The notes under the pieces were generated by a model. The model worked only from the letters and a program-made list of their open reading frames with translations, ran no database searches and was not told where the DNA came from. This document shows, piece after piece, positions 43,998 through 57,139 of a stretch of DNA of 64,000 nucleotides. The DNA comes from Mycoplasmopsis verecunda (GTDB taxonomy: Bacteria > Bacillota_I > Bacilli_A > Mycoplasmatales > Metamycoplasmataceae). The translations under genes were made by a program, and so were the position numbers. Every line of letters starts with the position of its first letter. Position 1 is the first letter of the stretch. The stretch is taken from NCBI RefSeq assembly GCF_033546915.1, contig NZ_CP137850.1:806001-870000 (forward strand), written 5' to 3'.

Positions 43998-44654
43998 TTA
44001 TTTTTTTACAACAAAAAGATATTTAGAACTTAAGAAAGAAACCTCATATCTTATATCTGTCATTTTTAGGTAGCTTAGTAATCTTTTTATTTCACTTCTA
44101 GGATTGCTAAACGCAACAAGAATCATACCTTTATCCATTAATTTATTAAATCTATCAAAAATATCATTGATATCTTCTTGTGAATGCATTATAACTAAAC
44201 AATCTAAATCAACACTATCATCATATGTTTTAATAAGATTTGGTACATGCTCTGGAAAACGATTTTGGATATCTTGTAATTGATCATAATTTGTTTCATT
44301 ATAGTAAACATATGTATTTGCTTTAACTTTTGAAGCAATTGCAACTACGGGAAATAAATCATTATTATTTATAACTAAAACATTTTTGTAATTATTTATA
44401 TAAACAGTATTAATAATACCTTCTACATCAATATCATTAGCTTTTGATTTTAAGTAATCTTTCACAGGAAATGGTAATTCACCAATATCATTTCTCATTG
44501 AATTAATTTGTATCATTGCTTCTTCTTGAGTTTTTTTCAATATTTTAGCACGATATTTTTTAACTCATATTTGCATTCCGATATAAATTCCAAATGCAAT
44601 AACTGCTATTATAACAGCAGATATTCCTAATGCTAATTTAACTTCATATGACAT
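43998..44654 (-). CDS. Membrane-anchored protein, possible methyltransferase-like fold
   Basis: A 218-residue protein. Residues about 6-29 are one N-terminal membrane segment (LALGISAVIIAVIAFGIYIG); the rest is soluble. The soluble part alternates strands and helices (NVLVINNNDLFPVVAIASKV, DCLVIMHSQED, MILVAFSNPRSE), reminiscent of a Rossmann-type methyltransferase with a degenerate SAM site; this is a weak structural impression only. Its start overlaps the ruvX stop (TAATG). Mycoplasma genomes carry similar short anchored proteins of unknown role. Confidence 0.7.
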
Positions 44655-45091
44655 TATTTACCTCACTTGTTTCGATAGTAATCTAAATAATCTTGCAAAA
44701 TTATTAAAGCTGCAAGCTTATCTTTATGTGTTTTTCTTTTTTGTTGAGTTAATCCAGCTTGCATCATTGCTTCATTAGCTCTTTTAGTCGAATATTGCTC
44801 ATTTACTAATAACACAGGTAAATTAAGTTCATTTTCTAATTTTGTTTTAAAATTCTCAACCATGTAAGTACGTTCGCTTTTGTCTCCACTGATCTTTAGT
44901 GGATATCCTAAAACAATTCCATCAATTTTACCTTTATATTGTTCTAAATAATATTTCACTCGGTCTAGTGCTGAATCAAAATTATTTTCTTCGAACAAAT
45001 AGTTTTCTAAAGCGGTTGCAATAATTTCGCTTTCATCGGTTATGGCAAATCCACAACTTTTAATACCTAAATCAAGTCCTAATTTTCTCAT
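44654..45091 (-). CDS. ruvX: RuvX/YqgF-family Holliday-junction resolvase-like nuclease
   Basis: A 145-residue RNase H-fold protein. Motifs [17 protein letters not shown] (first Asp), IVLGYPLKISGDKSERT, LLVNEQYSTKRAN (Glu) and KDKLAALIILQDYL (last Asp) agree with the family, which is linked to 16S/23S rRNA 5' end processing and to recombination. It overlaps alaS by 13 nt and the next gene by the TAATG pattern; the alaS-ruvX order is common in Firmicutes and mollicutes. Confidence 0.93.
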
Positions 45092-47703
45092 GTTAACTCA
45101 TTTTGAATAAAGTCAAGTAAATCATTAGTAGAAGCTACTTTACCCATTGATAAAATAGCATTTCCACCACCACGACCATTTAGATGTTTGAATAATTGTT
45201 GTGCTATAGCATTTGAATTATATTGCTTAGAAGCTACTACTAGCATAGAATTTGCATCACTTGACGTAAGTACAACTAAAATATCATTATGTTTTTCTCT
45301 TAATGTAGAAGCTACTGTTTTAATATTAGCTTTATCTACATCTTGATTTATATAAAGTTTGTGACCATTAATATCAAGAAATTCAATATTTTCATAATCA
45401 AATTCAAAATTATTAGCTAAATCTTTTTGGATTTGCTTATTATCTTCTCTTAATTTTTCTAATGTGGCATTTAAATAATCAATTGCTTGTTCTTTATCTT
45501 CTGGAATATTTAATTCATATGTATAGTCTTTATTTAATTTAGCATTCTTATCAAGCATTTTTTCAACTTCAACAAGTAATTTATCAACTTCTTCTTCGAG
45601 GTACTCATTTACTAAAGTGTTTGATGAAATAGCTCTAATTCTATAAATGCCTGCAGCTTTTTTATCAACATTAGTAATCTTAAAGTTTTCTAATTTTGCA
45701 GTATTTGATAAATGTGTTCCACCACATAAATCAGCTGTAATTCCATCGAATTTAACAATACGAACATTTTGCGGATTCATATATTCTGACTCTTCTAAAG
45801 TCATAATAGCACCCATTTCTTTCGCTTGTTCAGTAGTCATATTTAAATAATCACGTTTTGCATCTTTCGCAATGTATTCTCTAACTAATTTTTCAACTCT
45901 TCTAATTTCTTCATCAGTTGGTTTAGTATCAGCTGGCATATCAAATGTTAAACGCTCTTCATTATTATCTGAACCCAATTGTTTAATTTGATCACCTAGC
46001 ACAGTTCTTAGAGCGCAAAACATTAAGTGAGTTCCTGAGTGATTACGTTCTAATCCAAGACGAATTGTCTCGTCGACAAAACATTCTACTGGTAAATCAT
46101 TTTCAATATTACCTTCAACTTTATGAATATGGTTTCCAAATTTATCTTTGAATACATCTAGGATTAAAATTTTATTATTTCCTTGTTTCATGTATCCACG
46201 ATCATGTTTTTGTCCACCACTTGTCGCATAAAAAGGAGTTTCTTTTAAAACAACATAAGAAATTCCGTTACCTTTTGTAATTTCTTTTTCAGTATCTAAT
46301 AAGTATAAGATTTCAGAAACATTATGAGTTGTCTCATAACCAACGAATTTATCTACTTTTGATTTTAAAATAGTTAATGAATTAATTACTTTATCCATAC
46401 CAGAAAGTTTTGTATTTCTTGATGCATCAGCATGCTCTTTTTTAGCTTTTTCATAGCAATCATAATCAATATCAATATTCTTTTGGGCTAATATTTCAGC
46501 AGTTAATTCTACAGGGAAACCGTATGTTTCAAATAATTTAAATGCTACATCACCAGGGAATATTGCAATTTCATCTTTTAAGTAATTTTCAAGTAAGTTT
46601 CTACCATTTTCAATTGTTCTAGAAAAGGTAATTTCTTCATCTTTAATTATTTGCTTAATAGGTTCAACATCATATTCAAAAGGTAAAGTATTTTTTACCA
46701 CACCGACTAATTTATATAAGAAGGTATCATATATTTTTAGTTGCATTGCTTTATATACACTTCTACGAATTAATCTTCTTAAAATGTATCCACGTCCAAC
46801 ATTAGAAGGCTTAGCTCCATCAGCTATTGCATTAGTTACAGTTCTCATATGATCAGCAATTACTTTGAAGCATGAGTTAATAAACATTTGTTCCGGCTCT
46901 TTAGTAAAGTAATTATTAATATCATATTTAAATTCAGTATATTTTTCAATTTCATGAATGATAGGTAAGAATAAATCAGTATCAAAGTTAGTTGGAGCAT
47001 CTTGCATAATTGAAACAATTCTTTCAAGTCCGGCCCCAGTATCGATATTTTTTTGTTTTAATTCTGTATATTGTCCCTCACCATTTGAGTTATATGTTGA
47101 GAAAACAATATTTCAAATTTCAATATATCTGTCATTTTCAATATCTTCTTTTAGTAACTCTAATCCACGATTGTCATATTTTTCCCCACGGTCATAGAAA
47201 ATTTCAGTATTTGGACCACAAGGACCTGAACCTACTTCTCAAAAGTTAGTTTCTTTAGATCCTGGTATCATGTGATCTTCACTAAATCCATTAGACATTC
47301 ATTCATTTTTAGTATCTAAATCTTCATAGTAGTAAGTAAAATATAATTTTTCTTTATCTAACTTTAATACATCTAATAAGAATTCTGAAGCAAATGCAAT
47401 AGCTTCTTTTTTGAAATAATCCCCAATTGAAAAGTTACCCAACATTTCAAAAAATGTATGATGACGTGCTGTAATACCAACATTTTCTATATCATTAGTT
47501 CTAATTGCTTTTTGTGAGTTTGTTAATCTTTTGGCTGGAGCAACTTTTTTACCAGCAAAATAATCTTTTAAAGTAGCTACACCACTATTAATTCATAGTA
47601 ATGATGGATCATTTTGTGGAACTAAACTTTTTGAAGGAACAATAAAATGCCCTTTTGATTCAAAAAATGATAATCATTTTTCTCTAATTTCTTTTGAATT
47701 CAT
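45079..47703 (-). CDS. alaS: Alanyl-tRNA synthetase
   Basis: An 874-residue class II synthetase that charges tRNA-Ala. The catalytic domain opens with [38 protein letters not shown] and [18 protein letters not shown]. The editing domain has [12 protein letters not shown] and [10 protein letters not shown], with the zinc-type His/Cys residues. The C terminus keeps the glycine-rich DHHA1 part ([17 protein letters not shown]) that binds tRNA and promotes dimerisation. Length is normal. Eleven nt separate it from mnmA upstream. Confidence 0.97.
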
Positions 47704-47714
47704 GTTAACCTCTT

Positions 47715-48830
<1,116 letters not shown>

Positions 48831-48947
48831 TTATATCCCTCCTTTTTTCTTATAGGTAAAATTTATAAATAAATTTTATAACAATATCATATTTAATGGA
48901 ATTTTATAACTAAAACTATATATATTTTTCTATACTATGTCATAGAT

Positions 48948-48974
48948 ATAAAAAGAAATACACAGAGTGTATTA
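48948..48974 (-). terminator. Terminator of the EzrA-thiI unit
   Basis: AATACAC-TCT-GTGTATT followed by TCTTTTT on the minus strand. Confidence 0.8.
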
Positions 48975-49023
48975 CTTTAAATATTTTCTCTATTATTTTT
49001 ATTAATGTGCATTTTGATTATTT

Positions 49024-50175
49024 CTAAATTTCAGTATCAGATAACTTAATTTTTTTAATTTCGATTTTATTTTTGATTAAATCTTCTTCTAATTCAAATA
49101 TTCTATTTAGTTCTGATTCTAATTTCACTGCTTCTTCAATTGATGGTTTTGTTACCGGTTCTTTAGGTGCAAATAATTCACAAGTTTCATTTGCTTGAAT
49201 AATACTAATATCATATGTATTAATCTTTTTAGCTATATTAATAATTTCATTTTTATCATAAGTTAATAATGGTCTTAATATTTGTTTGTTTGTTGCATTT
49301 CCGATTGTAGAAAGTGATTCTAATGTTTGAGAAGCTACTTGTCCTAAATTATCACCATTAGATATTGCTAATTGACCATATTTATCACATAAAATATCGG
49401 CTATACGATAAAAACTTCTTCTCATTAATGTGATTTTGTATGATTCTTTAGATACGAACGAAATATAATTCATTAAATTTGCATAATTTGCAATTATTAA
49501 ATTTGATGTTACTTGATATTGATTTAAAACTTTAACTAAGTTAGTAATTTTTTCAATAGTTCTTTCATCAGTTTGAGGTGGTGTAATAAATGTTAAAAAA
49601 TCAACTTTAATTCCTCTTTTCATCATACTGTAAGCAGCAACAGGTGAATCAAATCCACCTGATATTAGATGTAATACTTTACCAGAAACTCCTACTGGCA
49701 GTCCACCAAGTCCAGCATAGTATTGAGAAAACATATATGTTCTTCCGTTTCTAACTTCTACATAAAAAATTTGATCAGGATTATGTACGTCGACTTTTAA
49801 ATTTGAATTCTTTAAAATTTCTCCACCTAAAATGTGGTTAATTTGATCTGAAGAATATTCAAACTTTTTAAAATTACGTCTTGCAGACACTTTAAATGTT
49901 TTAGCCATTGGATCAATTAATTTTAATGCTGTTGATTTTAATACTTCAATTTCATTATCCACAACTGCAACAGGTGAATAAGATGAGATTCCAAAAACAT
50001 ATTGTAATTTATCCATATTATGTTGTGAATAAGATAAATACATTCTGTCAAATTCCACTTGTGGAGCCTCACCTACTATGTGTTTAATGTTATTAGCTAG
50101 TGTATTAATAAATGTTTTACGGTTTTTCTTTTTAAGTACTAATTCCCCGTATCTTATTAAGATTTTACTGTACAT
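49024..50175 (-). CDS. thiI: tRNA 4-thiouridine synthase ThiI (no rhodanese domain)
   Basis: A 383-residue enzyme for s4U8 formation in tRNA. The N-terminal NFLD/THUMP domain (ILIRYGELVLKKKNRKTF, FKVSARRNFKKF) is followed by the PP-loop LISGGFDSPVAAYSMMKRG. The C-terminal rhodanese domain present in E. coli ThiI is absent, as in many Gram-positives. The start overlaps the EzrA-like gene by 11 nt. That order, ezrA close to thiI, is also seen in Bacillus. Confidence 0.95.
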   Translation of the reverse strand: MYSKILIRYGELVLKKKNRKTFINTLANNIKHIVGEAPQVEFDRMYLSYSQHNMDKLQYVFGISSYSPVAVVDNEIEVLKSTALKLIDPMAKTFKVSARRNFKKFEYSSDQINHILGGEILKNSNLKVDVHNPDQIFYVEVRNGRTYMFSQYYAGLGGLPVGVSGKVLHLISGGFDSPVAAYSMMKRGIKVDFLTFITPPQTDERTIEKITNLVKVLNQYQVTSNLIIANYANLMNYISFVSKESYKITLMRRSFYRIADILCDKYGQLAISNGDNLGQVASQTLESLSTIGNATNKQILRPLLTYDKNEIINIAKKINTYDISIIQANETCELFAPKEPVTKPSIEEAVKLESELNRIFELEEDLIKNKIEIKKIKLSDTEI

Positions 50176-51787
50176 ATTTCTCCTTAATCAAAAATCTTTT
50201 TAGACTGTTATATGCTTCTTTATAATTGTTATTTTGCTGAATTTGAATTCTTATTTGTTGTATATATTCCTTATATGAATTTATTTTTTCGTTTGTAATT
50301 AAGAATTTTTCATTTGAAGCTACTTCAATGCAAATTTCTGAATACATTTGATAGTATTTTTCATTTGTTGCAATAGCATTAGTTAAGAATGTTAAATTAT
50401 GTATAAAATCATTTCATACTAATTCATGCTTAGCTCAAGATTTATATTTTTTAATATTAGTTTCATACTGATTTATAATTTCTGCTTTTATTCTTGTGAT
50501 TATTTCATCTTCATATAAAAAATCATTTTCTACTACATTAAAGTAAATTTCAATTGCTTTTTTAATTGAATTTTCTCTTTCTATTTTAACTTTACCATTT
50601 CGATATAGTTCTAATTTAATATTAGTATAAGCTATATCAAAATCTTTAGTTGCTTGAATGAAATCTTGTGTATTTTTCTTAACATCTAAAATCTTATTGC
50701 TATTTAATGCTTTTGCTTTAGCTTCTAAATTAAAGTAAGCTTTATTTAATTTAGATGTTACTTTTGCTACTTCATTATATAGTTTCTTTCGATTTGAATA
50801 GACTAAATTTAAATCTTTTGCAATTGATTTTAAAAACTTATCAATCTTTTGCAATAAGATAACATTATGAAATACTTTTCAATATTCCATGTAGATTAAT
50901 TTGATATTTGATGCTAACTTTTCAGAATCATAATTAGTTCAATTTTTAGTCACTTCGTCTAACACTTGATTAATCTTTTTGTATTCTTGAACAATTTTAT
51001 CTTGCTTTTCTTTCTTAATTGCGTTATTTAATTTATTAGGTAACGAATTATATAAGTAATATTCAATTCTGCTAGCTCCTAGAATTAAATTATTTAAATC
51101 GGCTAACCTACTTCTCAATTCATCAATTTTTTTATCAGCTTGCGAAAATTGCCCTTTGTATTTTGAATTATCAAGCTCACTTAACCGCTTAGCTAATTTT
51201 TGTACTTTATCTAATAATTCAGCATTTAGATTACTTGTTATAACTTTATTCTTATTTAATATATCTTTATAATAATCAACTATTTCCAAATAGTTAGTAA
51301 AGACATCATCAATAATTTTTCAACCTATTTCAAATTGTTCGGCTATTTTATTAAAGTTAGCTTTTTCTTTAGAATAATCTAATAACAGCTTTTTAAGTTC
51401 TTGTTTTCCTTTAAATGCTTTGAGCCATTTTTTCTCTTCAATAATAGATTTAATTTTAAATGAATGTTGCAAGATATTATCTTTCATTGTAGTAATATCA
51501 GTGTTTTTAACTTTTAATGAATCACATATTGGTTCAAAAGTTTTTTCGTTTTTTGCTAATATAGCACATTTTTGAATTGCATCTTTATTTTTTGTGGCAT
51601 CTCTTTGTAATTGAACTTTAAGGTTTTCTAGAAAAATTGTATTTTTCTTAAAATATATATTTCTAAAAAGGGCTGTTGAAATAAACAGTATTAAAAATAC
51701 TGCTACGATCATAAATATAATAAACAATATTAATGCTAGATTATTACTTCCGCTATTCACAGCAGAACTTACTTGATCGTTATTCAT
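50165..51787 (-). CDS. EzrA-like septation regulator, membrane-anchored coiled coil
   Basis: A 540-residue protein with one N-terminal membrane span (about residues 18-42, ALILFIIFMIVAVFLILFIS) and about 490 residues of charged helical repeats. This is the plan of EzrA, a spectrin-like regulator of FtsZ rings. Sequence alone is too diverged for certainty. The overlap with thiI, which sits near ezrA in Bacillus, supports the call. Four TGA-Trp codons interrupt a standard-code reading. Confidence 0.7.
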
Positions 51788-51954
51788 TTCTTCCTTTCTG
51801 ATCTAATTTTTTTTATTCCGGTAAAAACTTAAAACATATGAATTTTTACGATTTTTAAATTTCATATTACCTCATTAATTGTTATTTGATAAACATGTAA
51901 TGACTTTAATTACATAGTAATTAAAGTTTATCAAAATATACAATATAAGTCAGA

Positions 51955-51980
51955 AAAAAGAAAAACTCCTTTCGGAGTTA
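51955..51980 (-). terminator. Terminator after the Cys-Arg-Gly tRNA genes
   Basis: AACTCC-GAAA-GGAGTT with a T-rich tail on the minus strand. Confidence 0.88.
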
Positions 51981-51997
51981 AGGTCACTTGCGTGAAA

Positions 51998-52071
51998 TGG
52001 AGCGAGTGAAGGGAATCGAACCCTCATAGTCAGCTTGGAAGGCTGAAGTTCTGCCATTAAACTACACTCGC
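51998..52071 (-). tRNA. tRNA-Gly (anticodon TCC)
   Basis: 74 nt, encoded CCA, anticodon loop CTTCCAA, acceptor GCGAGTG with CACTCGC. Confidence 0.95.
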
Positions 52072-52150
52072 AAGTTATTTGTGTTAATATTATAGCACGA
52101 ATAACAATCTTTGATAATATTTTTTTAATTTTTTACACAAAGCAAGTCAT

Positions 52151-52227
52151 TGGCGCGCCCGGCAGGAGTCGAACCCGCAACCTTTAGGGCCGTAACCTAA
52201 CACTCTGTCCAGTTGAGCTACGGGCGC
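52151..52227 (-). tRNA. tRNA-Arg (anticodon ACG)
   Basis: 77 nt, encoded CCA, anticodon ACG in loop TTACGGC, acceptor GCGCCCG with CGGGCGC. Confidence 0.95.
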
Positions 52228-52232
52228 ATTAA

Positions 52233-52307
52233 TGGAGGCACCAACGGGATTCGAACCCGTAATCAAAGTTTTGCAGACTCATGCCTTGGCCATTTGGCTA
52301 TGGTGCC
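52233..52307 (-). tRNA. tRNA-Cys (anticodon GCA)
   Basis: 75 nt, encoded CCA, anticodon loop CTGCAAA, acceptor GGCACCA with TGGTGCC; 5 nt upstream of tRNA-Arg. Confidence 0.95.
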
Positions 52308-52466
52308 TTGTGCTTTATTATTATAATACATATTTTTTGTTTTACTAATATTTTTTGTTAATTTTAAATATCAATATTTATTTTTCAAACTAATACTTTT
52401 AGCACTATGACAAGGTATTTTAATTAATTTTATATATGTTATCTTAAGAAATAAACTGGTATAAAA

Positions 52467-52492
52467 ATAAAAATGACATCTTGCGATGCCAT
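52467..52492 (-). terminator. Terminator after the HNH relic
   Basis: ATGGCATC-GCAA-GATGTCAT followed by TTTTATTTTT. Confidence 0.85.
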
Positions 52493-52508
52493 TAAATATC
52501 ATATTTAT

Positions 52509-52903
52509 TTAGTATTTTTTTCATTGATGGTCTTTTAAATCAAAATATTCATCTTTTATTACTTTGTTATTTTTTTTGTAATGTATTTTTATTAATGTTG
52601 GTACTTTCTTATTTGTAATTCTTGCCATTTTTTTGACTGTATAATATTGATCATTAATTTTGAACGCTGTTTTATTTCCTTTTTACTAACTTTTGCAGAA
52701 ATAGGATAAAGATTGTATTCTTCATCTTTACCATTTGAGCTTTGTGGTATTAAATGATCTATATTTCATGAATGTGGTGGCATGTTATTTGAAACCGTTA
52801 AAATAAAATTTGCCTTATATATTTCGAATCCATAAGGGTCCATTGCAGATTCTTTATTACCATAAAATTTTTCTCATATTTGTAAAGCTTTGTTCTTTTC
52901 CAT
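52509..52903 (-). pseudogene. HNH-type endonuclease gene, frameshifted
   Basis: ATG at 52903 follows a good GGAGG site. The first about 75 codons include an HNH core, WNIDHLIPQSSNGKDEEYNL, with the DH...N pattern. At the A-run near 52680 the frame is lost; the neighbouring frame carries on as GNKTAFKINDQYYTVKKMAR and ends at TAA 52509, so the full protein would have been about 130 residues. Probably the leftover of a restriction or homing-type nuclease. It has its own terminator. Confidence 0.7.
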
Positions 52904-52938
52904 ATATACCTCCGTGAATTTTGCTGTAATTATTATTT

Positions 52939-52973
52939 CAAAAAAATCAAGCAGAAAATTCTTTTTCTGCTTG
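52939..52973 (-). terminator. Second terminator after the ABC exporter genes
   Basis: CAAGCAGAAAA-AGAA-TTTTCTGCTTG then ATTTTTTT; 11-bp stem. Confidence 0.88.
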
Positions 52974-53009
52974 CTGTGGGATACTTACTATGAGCAAATA
53001 TCTTGAATG

Positions 53010-53032
53010 AAAACAAGCGGTATATCCGCTTG
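53010..53032 (-). terminator. First terminator after the ABC exporter genes
   Basis: CAAGCGG-ATATA-CCGCTTG followed by TTTTC. Two terminators in tandem insulate the next gene. Confidence 0.85.
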
Positions 53033-53036
53033 CATA

Positions 53037-54920
53037 TTATTTATCAAATTGTGATGTATAAAGATTGTAGTAGAATCCTTTTTTCTCTAATAAGCTTTGG
53101 TGTGTTCCTTTTTCAATAATTAATCCATTATCAACAACAATTATCATATCAGCGTTTTTAATTGTACTTAAACGGTGTGCGATAACAAAAGTGGTCTTGT
53201 TTTCCATTAATTTAAGCATTGCTTTTTGAACTATTTGTTCGGTACTTGAGTCTATATTAGATGTTGCTTCATCTAGAATTAATAAATTCTTGTTACTTAA
53301 AATCGCTCTTGTTAATGAAATTAATTGTTTTTGTCCTTGTGATAAGTTGGCACCATTATTTTCTATCATGGTGTCATAACCATTTGACATGTTCATTATA
53401 AAGTGATGCGCATGAGTTAATTTAGCAGCTTCTTGAATTTGTTCCATAGTTGCATTAGGATTAGTCATTCTTAAGTTATCTAAAATTGTTTCATTAAATA
53501 AGAATGAATCTTGTAACACTATTGTCATGTTATCTCTTAGAGATACCACATCAAGACTTTTTAGCTCATTACCATCAATTTTAATTGATCCGCGTTGATA
53601 ATCATAGTATTTTGAAAGTAAACTAATAATAGTTGTTTTACCAGCACCAGTTGGTCCTACAATAGCAACAGTTTGACCTGGTTGAACTGAAAATGTCGCA
53701 GCTTTTAATTGGTATTCTAAAGCATTTGGATTGTATTTGAAATATACATCATTGAAATCGATTTTACCTTGAATTTTATCAACTTTAATAATTTCATATT
53801 CCCTTGTAGGAACTTCTACTTGTAATAATTTGAAAATACGTGATGTTGAAGCCACTCCAACTTGAGCATTAAATGTAGAAGATAAAATACTTTGAAATGG
53901 TCCCATAAAGTTTCAATTAAGCATAATGTATAGCACTATTAAACCAGCTGTCGGAGAACCATCTTGATTAACCATAAAGCTAAAAGATGATCATACATTT
54001 ACTTTATTTAGGTAGAATACCGCAGCAATAGCTGAAATAGCTAAAATAATTAAGTTAGAAATTAATCCATATCATGTATCAAATGATTTAGCAATAATAT
54101 CACCTTTATAGGCAGAATTACGAATGTTTCTAGTAATTTTTTCAAGTTCTGAATATATATAAGCTTGTTGATCAAATGAATTTGTCACCTTAGTATTAAC
54201 TAGCATTTCTTCAACAAAGGCATTTAATCTACCAAAGGCATTTTGTACATTAATAAAATAAGGTTGTGATTTTTTAATAAGTAAGAAAACTAGAGCAAAC
54301 ATTATTAATGATACCGGGATAACAATTAAAGTTAATAGTTCAGAAGCCAAACTCATTACAACAATGGAAATTAAGATATTAAATGTAGATGTAGCAGCTT
54401 GCACCATCATTTGAAATAATGAATTAGCCACATTATTAATATCCACAACTAATGTTGAAATTAAGTTACCAGTTTTATTTTTATCATAAAAACTAATTGG
54501 TGAACGAAATAGTTTTCCCATTAATTGTCCACGTAATCTAGCACCTGCTTCAAAACAAAGTTTAATGTAAACTCTTTGCTCTAAGTAACGGAATACACCA
54601 TATAAAATAAATGATAATGCTAAAGCTAGTAAGCTAATTACAAAACCAACTGTATCAAAATCTTTTATGTTTCCTGTGGCTTGTGTTCCTAAATATGGAG
54701 AAAAGTATAATTGAACAATTAACCCAATCATAAAGCTACCAACAATGTAACATATTGAGTTAATAAAACTAAATGTTAAAGCAATTGCCATTCTTTTTTT
54801 ATCTTTTAAAATATAAGAAAGCAGAGTCTTAAATGTTTGAAAAACTTTGACATCAGACTTCATTTTTTTGTTTTTATTAAGCTCTTTGCTTATTTGACGA
54901 CCTTCGTACATATTATCCAT
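53037..54920 (-). CDS. Heterodimeric ABC exporter, second half-transporter
   Basis: A 627-residue half-transporter: six membrane helices (about residues 40-330) then an NBD with Walker A VGPTGAGKTT, Walker B LLILDEATSNIDSST (catalytic Glu intact) and H-loop FVIAHRLST. The signature reads NLSQGQKQL in place of LSGGQ. Its partner encoded just upstream has the reverse set, so together they make one normal and one degenerate ATP site, as in the BmrCD/LmrCD/TM287-288 type of exporter. Likely substrates are drugs or lipids. Starts after AAAGGGGGTC, 12 nt past the partner's stop. Confidence 0.92.
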
Positions 54921-54932
54921 AAGACCCCCTTT

Positions 54933-56765
54933 CTATTGTTCTAATTGATTCATATTAATGTCATAGTATCATTGACATTTTTGTAATAATTCATCATGAG
55001 TGCCTTGAGCAATTATTTCACCTTTATCCATTACTAAAATTTTATCTGCATGTTTAATTGAATTAATCTTTTGTGAAATAATAACTGTAGTACATGAATA
55101 TTCTTCTTTAATATTTTTAATTAAAGATTTAGTTGTTAAGTTATCAAGAGCTGATGTGGAATCATCTAAAATAAGTATTTTAGGTTCAATAATTAAACTA
55201 CGAGCAATTGATAAACGTTGTTTTTGCCCACCTGAAAGGTTTTTACCTCTTTGTACAACTGGGTGTTTTAATCTATCTTCAAAAGTCATGATAAAGTTAT
55301 TTGAACAAGAAGCTTTTAAAGCTTTATTTATCTCATGTTCAGTTGCATCAGATTTACCAAATGTTAGATTTGATAAAATTGTTCCTGAATATAATAAAGC
55401 TTCTTGATATACAATTCCAACACTTTCGTGTAGGTTTTTTGTATTAATATCTTTAACTTCTTTATTATTAATTAAAATGTTTCCTTCTTCATATTTCATA
55501 TTATTAACAATTAAATTAGCTATAGTACTTTTTCCTGAACCAGTAGGTCCAATTATTCCTAAAGTTTCTCCACCATTAATTTTGAAGTTAAGATTTTTAA
55601 CAGAATAATCTTCTGAAGTTTGGAAGTATTTAAAATTAACATTTCTAAATTCAATTGAATATTGAGAAATATCATTTTTATTATCAGTAATCATTAATCC
55701 TTGTTCAACATGTAAATCATCATATTGTTTATCAAGAACTTCCACAATTCTTCCGGCTGATATTTTAGCTTTGAAAAATGATCCAAGAAATTGCGAAAAC
55801 ATAATAATCCCTTGAGCAATTAAAACTTCATACTCAATGAAAACATTTAACTTCGCAATTAATTGTGCACCATTTTCACTTCTTAATCCAGCTTCAGTAG
55901 CTGCTAAAGCATCCATTTGTGTCTTACCGATAGCATAAATAATAACAACTATTATGTTGATGATAACAAAGAATGCAGGCATACCAATCGCAAAGTATTG
56001 AAAACTTCTTTTTTCTGTTTTTAATCATGCGCCATTTGCTTTATTAAATTTTTCATATTGTTTTCATTGTAAGTTATTAGCTTTAATAAATCTTGCTCCA
56101 TTTATTGATTCATCAACTTCTTTAGTAATTCAGTCAAGATTTTTTCTATTTCTTTTAATTAGTGGATTAACTTTGATAAACATGTAAGCAATAACAATAA
56201 TTAACAGTGGAATAACTGAGATAATAGAAAATGTTAAAGGCACATCAGTCATAAATGCAAACACTAGTCCAACAATTATGTATAGCGGAGCTTTAATTAA
56301 AGATATTGATGAACCAATTAAGAAGTCTCAAAATAAGGCAACATCATCATTAATACGTGTAATTAGACTTTCGTTTGTAAGTTGAGCAATATCTTTCAAA
56401 CTAAGTTTTTGATATTTTCTAAATAATGTATTTCTGTAAAAGTTTGAAGCTTTTTCTCCTGCTCAAATAATAATTAGCACATATCCAAACGAAGTGGAAG
56501 CAGCTAAAAACAATGTTATCAGGAATGTAACAAGCAACACAGTAAATACTTGATTTCAGTCTTTAGATTCATACACAACAAAATCAAAGATTCTTAATTG
56601 TATTGGATGAGTAACATCACTATGTGGTTCAATTACTAATGGTAAGAATTGAGAAAGTAAAATAGGAAGCATCATTGTCAAAGCAACATTGATGATAACT
56701 ATTAAGATACCAATACCAAATTGTGCTTTGATTTTGTTAGGTAAAATCTTAAACATTTTTCACAT
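54933..56765 (-). CDS. Heterodimeric ABC exporter, first half-transporter
   Basis: A 610-residue half-transporter with six membrane helices (the first in FGIGILIVIINVALTMML) and an NBD: Walker A IGPTGSGKST, signature NLSGGQKQR, Walker B ILILDDSTSALD where Asp replaces the catalytic Glu, and IISQKINS in place of the H-loop His. This is the degenerate-site partner of a heterodimer. GGAGAAAAG precedes the ATG at 56765. The pair has two terminators downstream. Confidence 0.92.
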
Positions 56766-56899
56766 CTTTTCTCCTTTTTTCTTTTACTTATTAAATTTTA
56801 TGCTAAAGTATAACATTTTTTACAAAAATGTTATTAATGTGAAAATGAAATTATTTATCAAATTTTCCTTTTTGAATGTAAAAAAAGGGTATAAAAAAA

Positions 56900-56976
56900 T
56901 GGCGATCACGAGAGGATTCGAACCTCCGACCACAAGCTTAGAAGGCTCGTGCTCTATCCAGCTGAGCTACGCGACC
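56900..56976 (-). tRNA. tRNA-Arg (anticodon TCT)
   Basis: 77 nt, encoded CCA, anticodon loop CTTCTAA, acceptor GGTCGCG with CGTGATC (two G-T pairs). Confidence 0.95.
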
Positions 56977-57139
56977 ACGCTATATATATTTTACACACTT
57001 TTTTAAAAAGTCTAGTTGTATTTATATTTTTATTTAGAAAATTTAATTCATTTATTAAATACTAAAAAGTCTACTTTCAAGTAATAAAAGTTAATTATTA
57101 TGATTTTTTAAGTATTTATTATCTTCTGAAAAATTTAAA

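Noticed and set aside
51788-53036. CRISPR array or large structured RNA among the tRNA genes
   Set aside because: No regularly spaced repeats; the hairpins are ordinary terminators and the rest is tRNA or the HNH relic.
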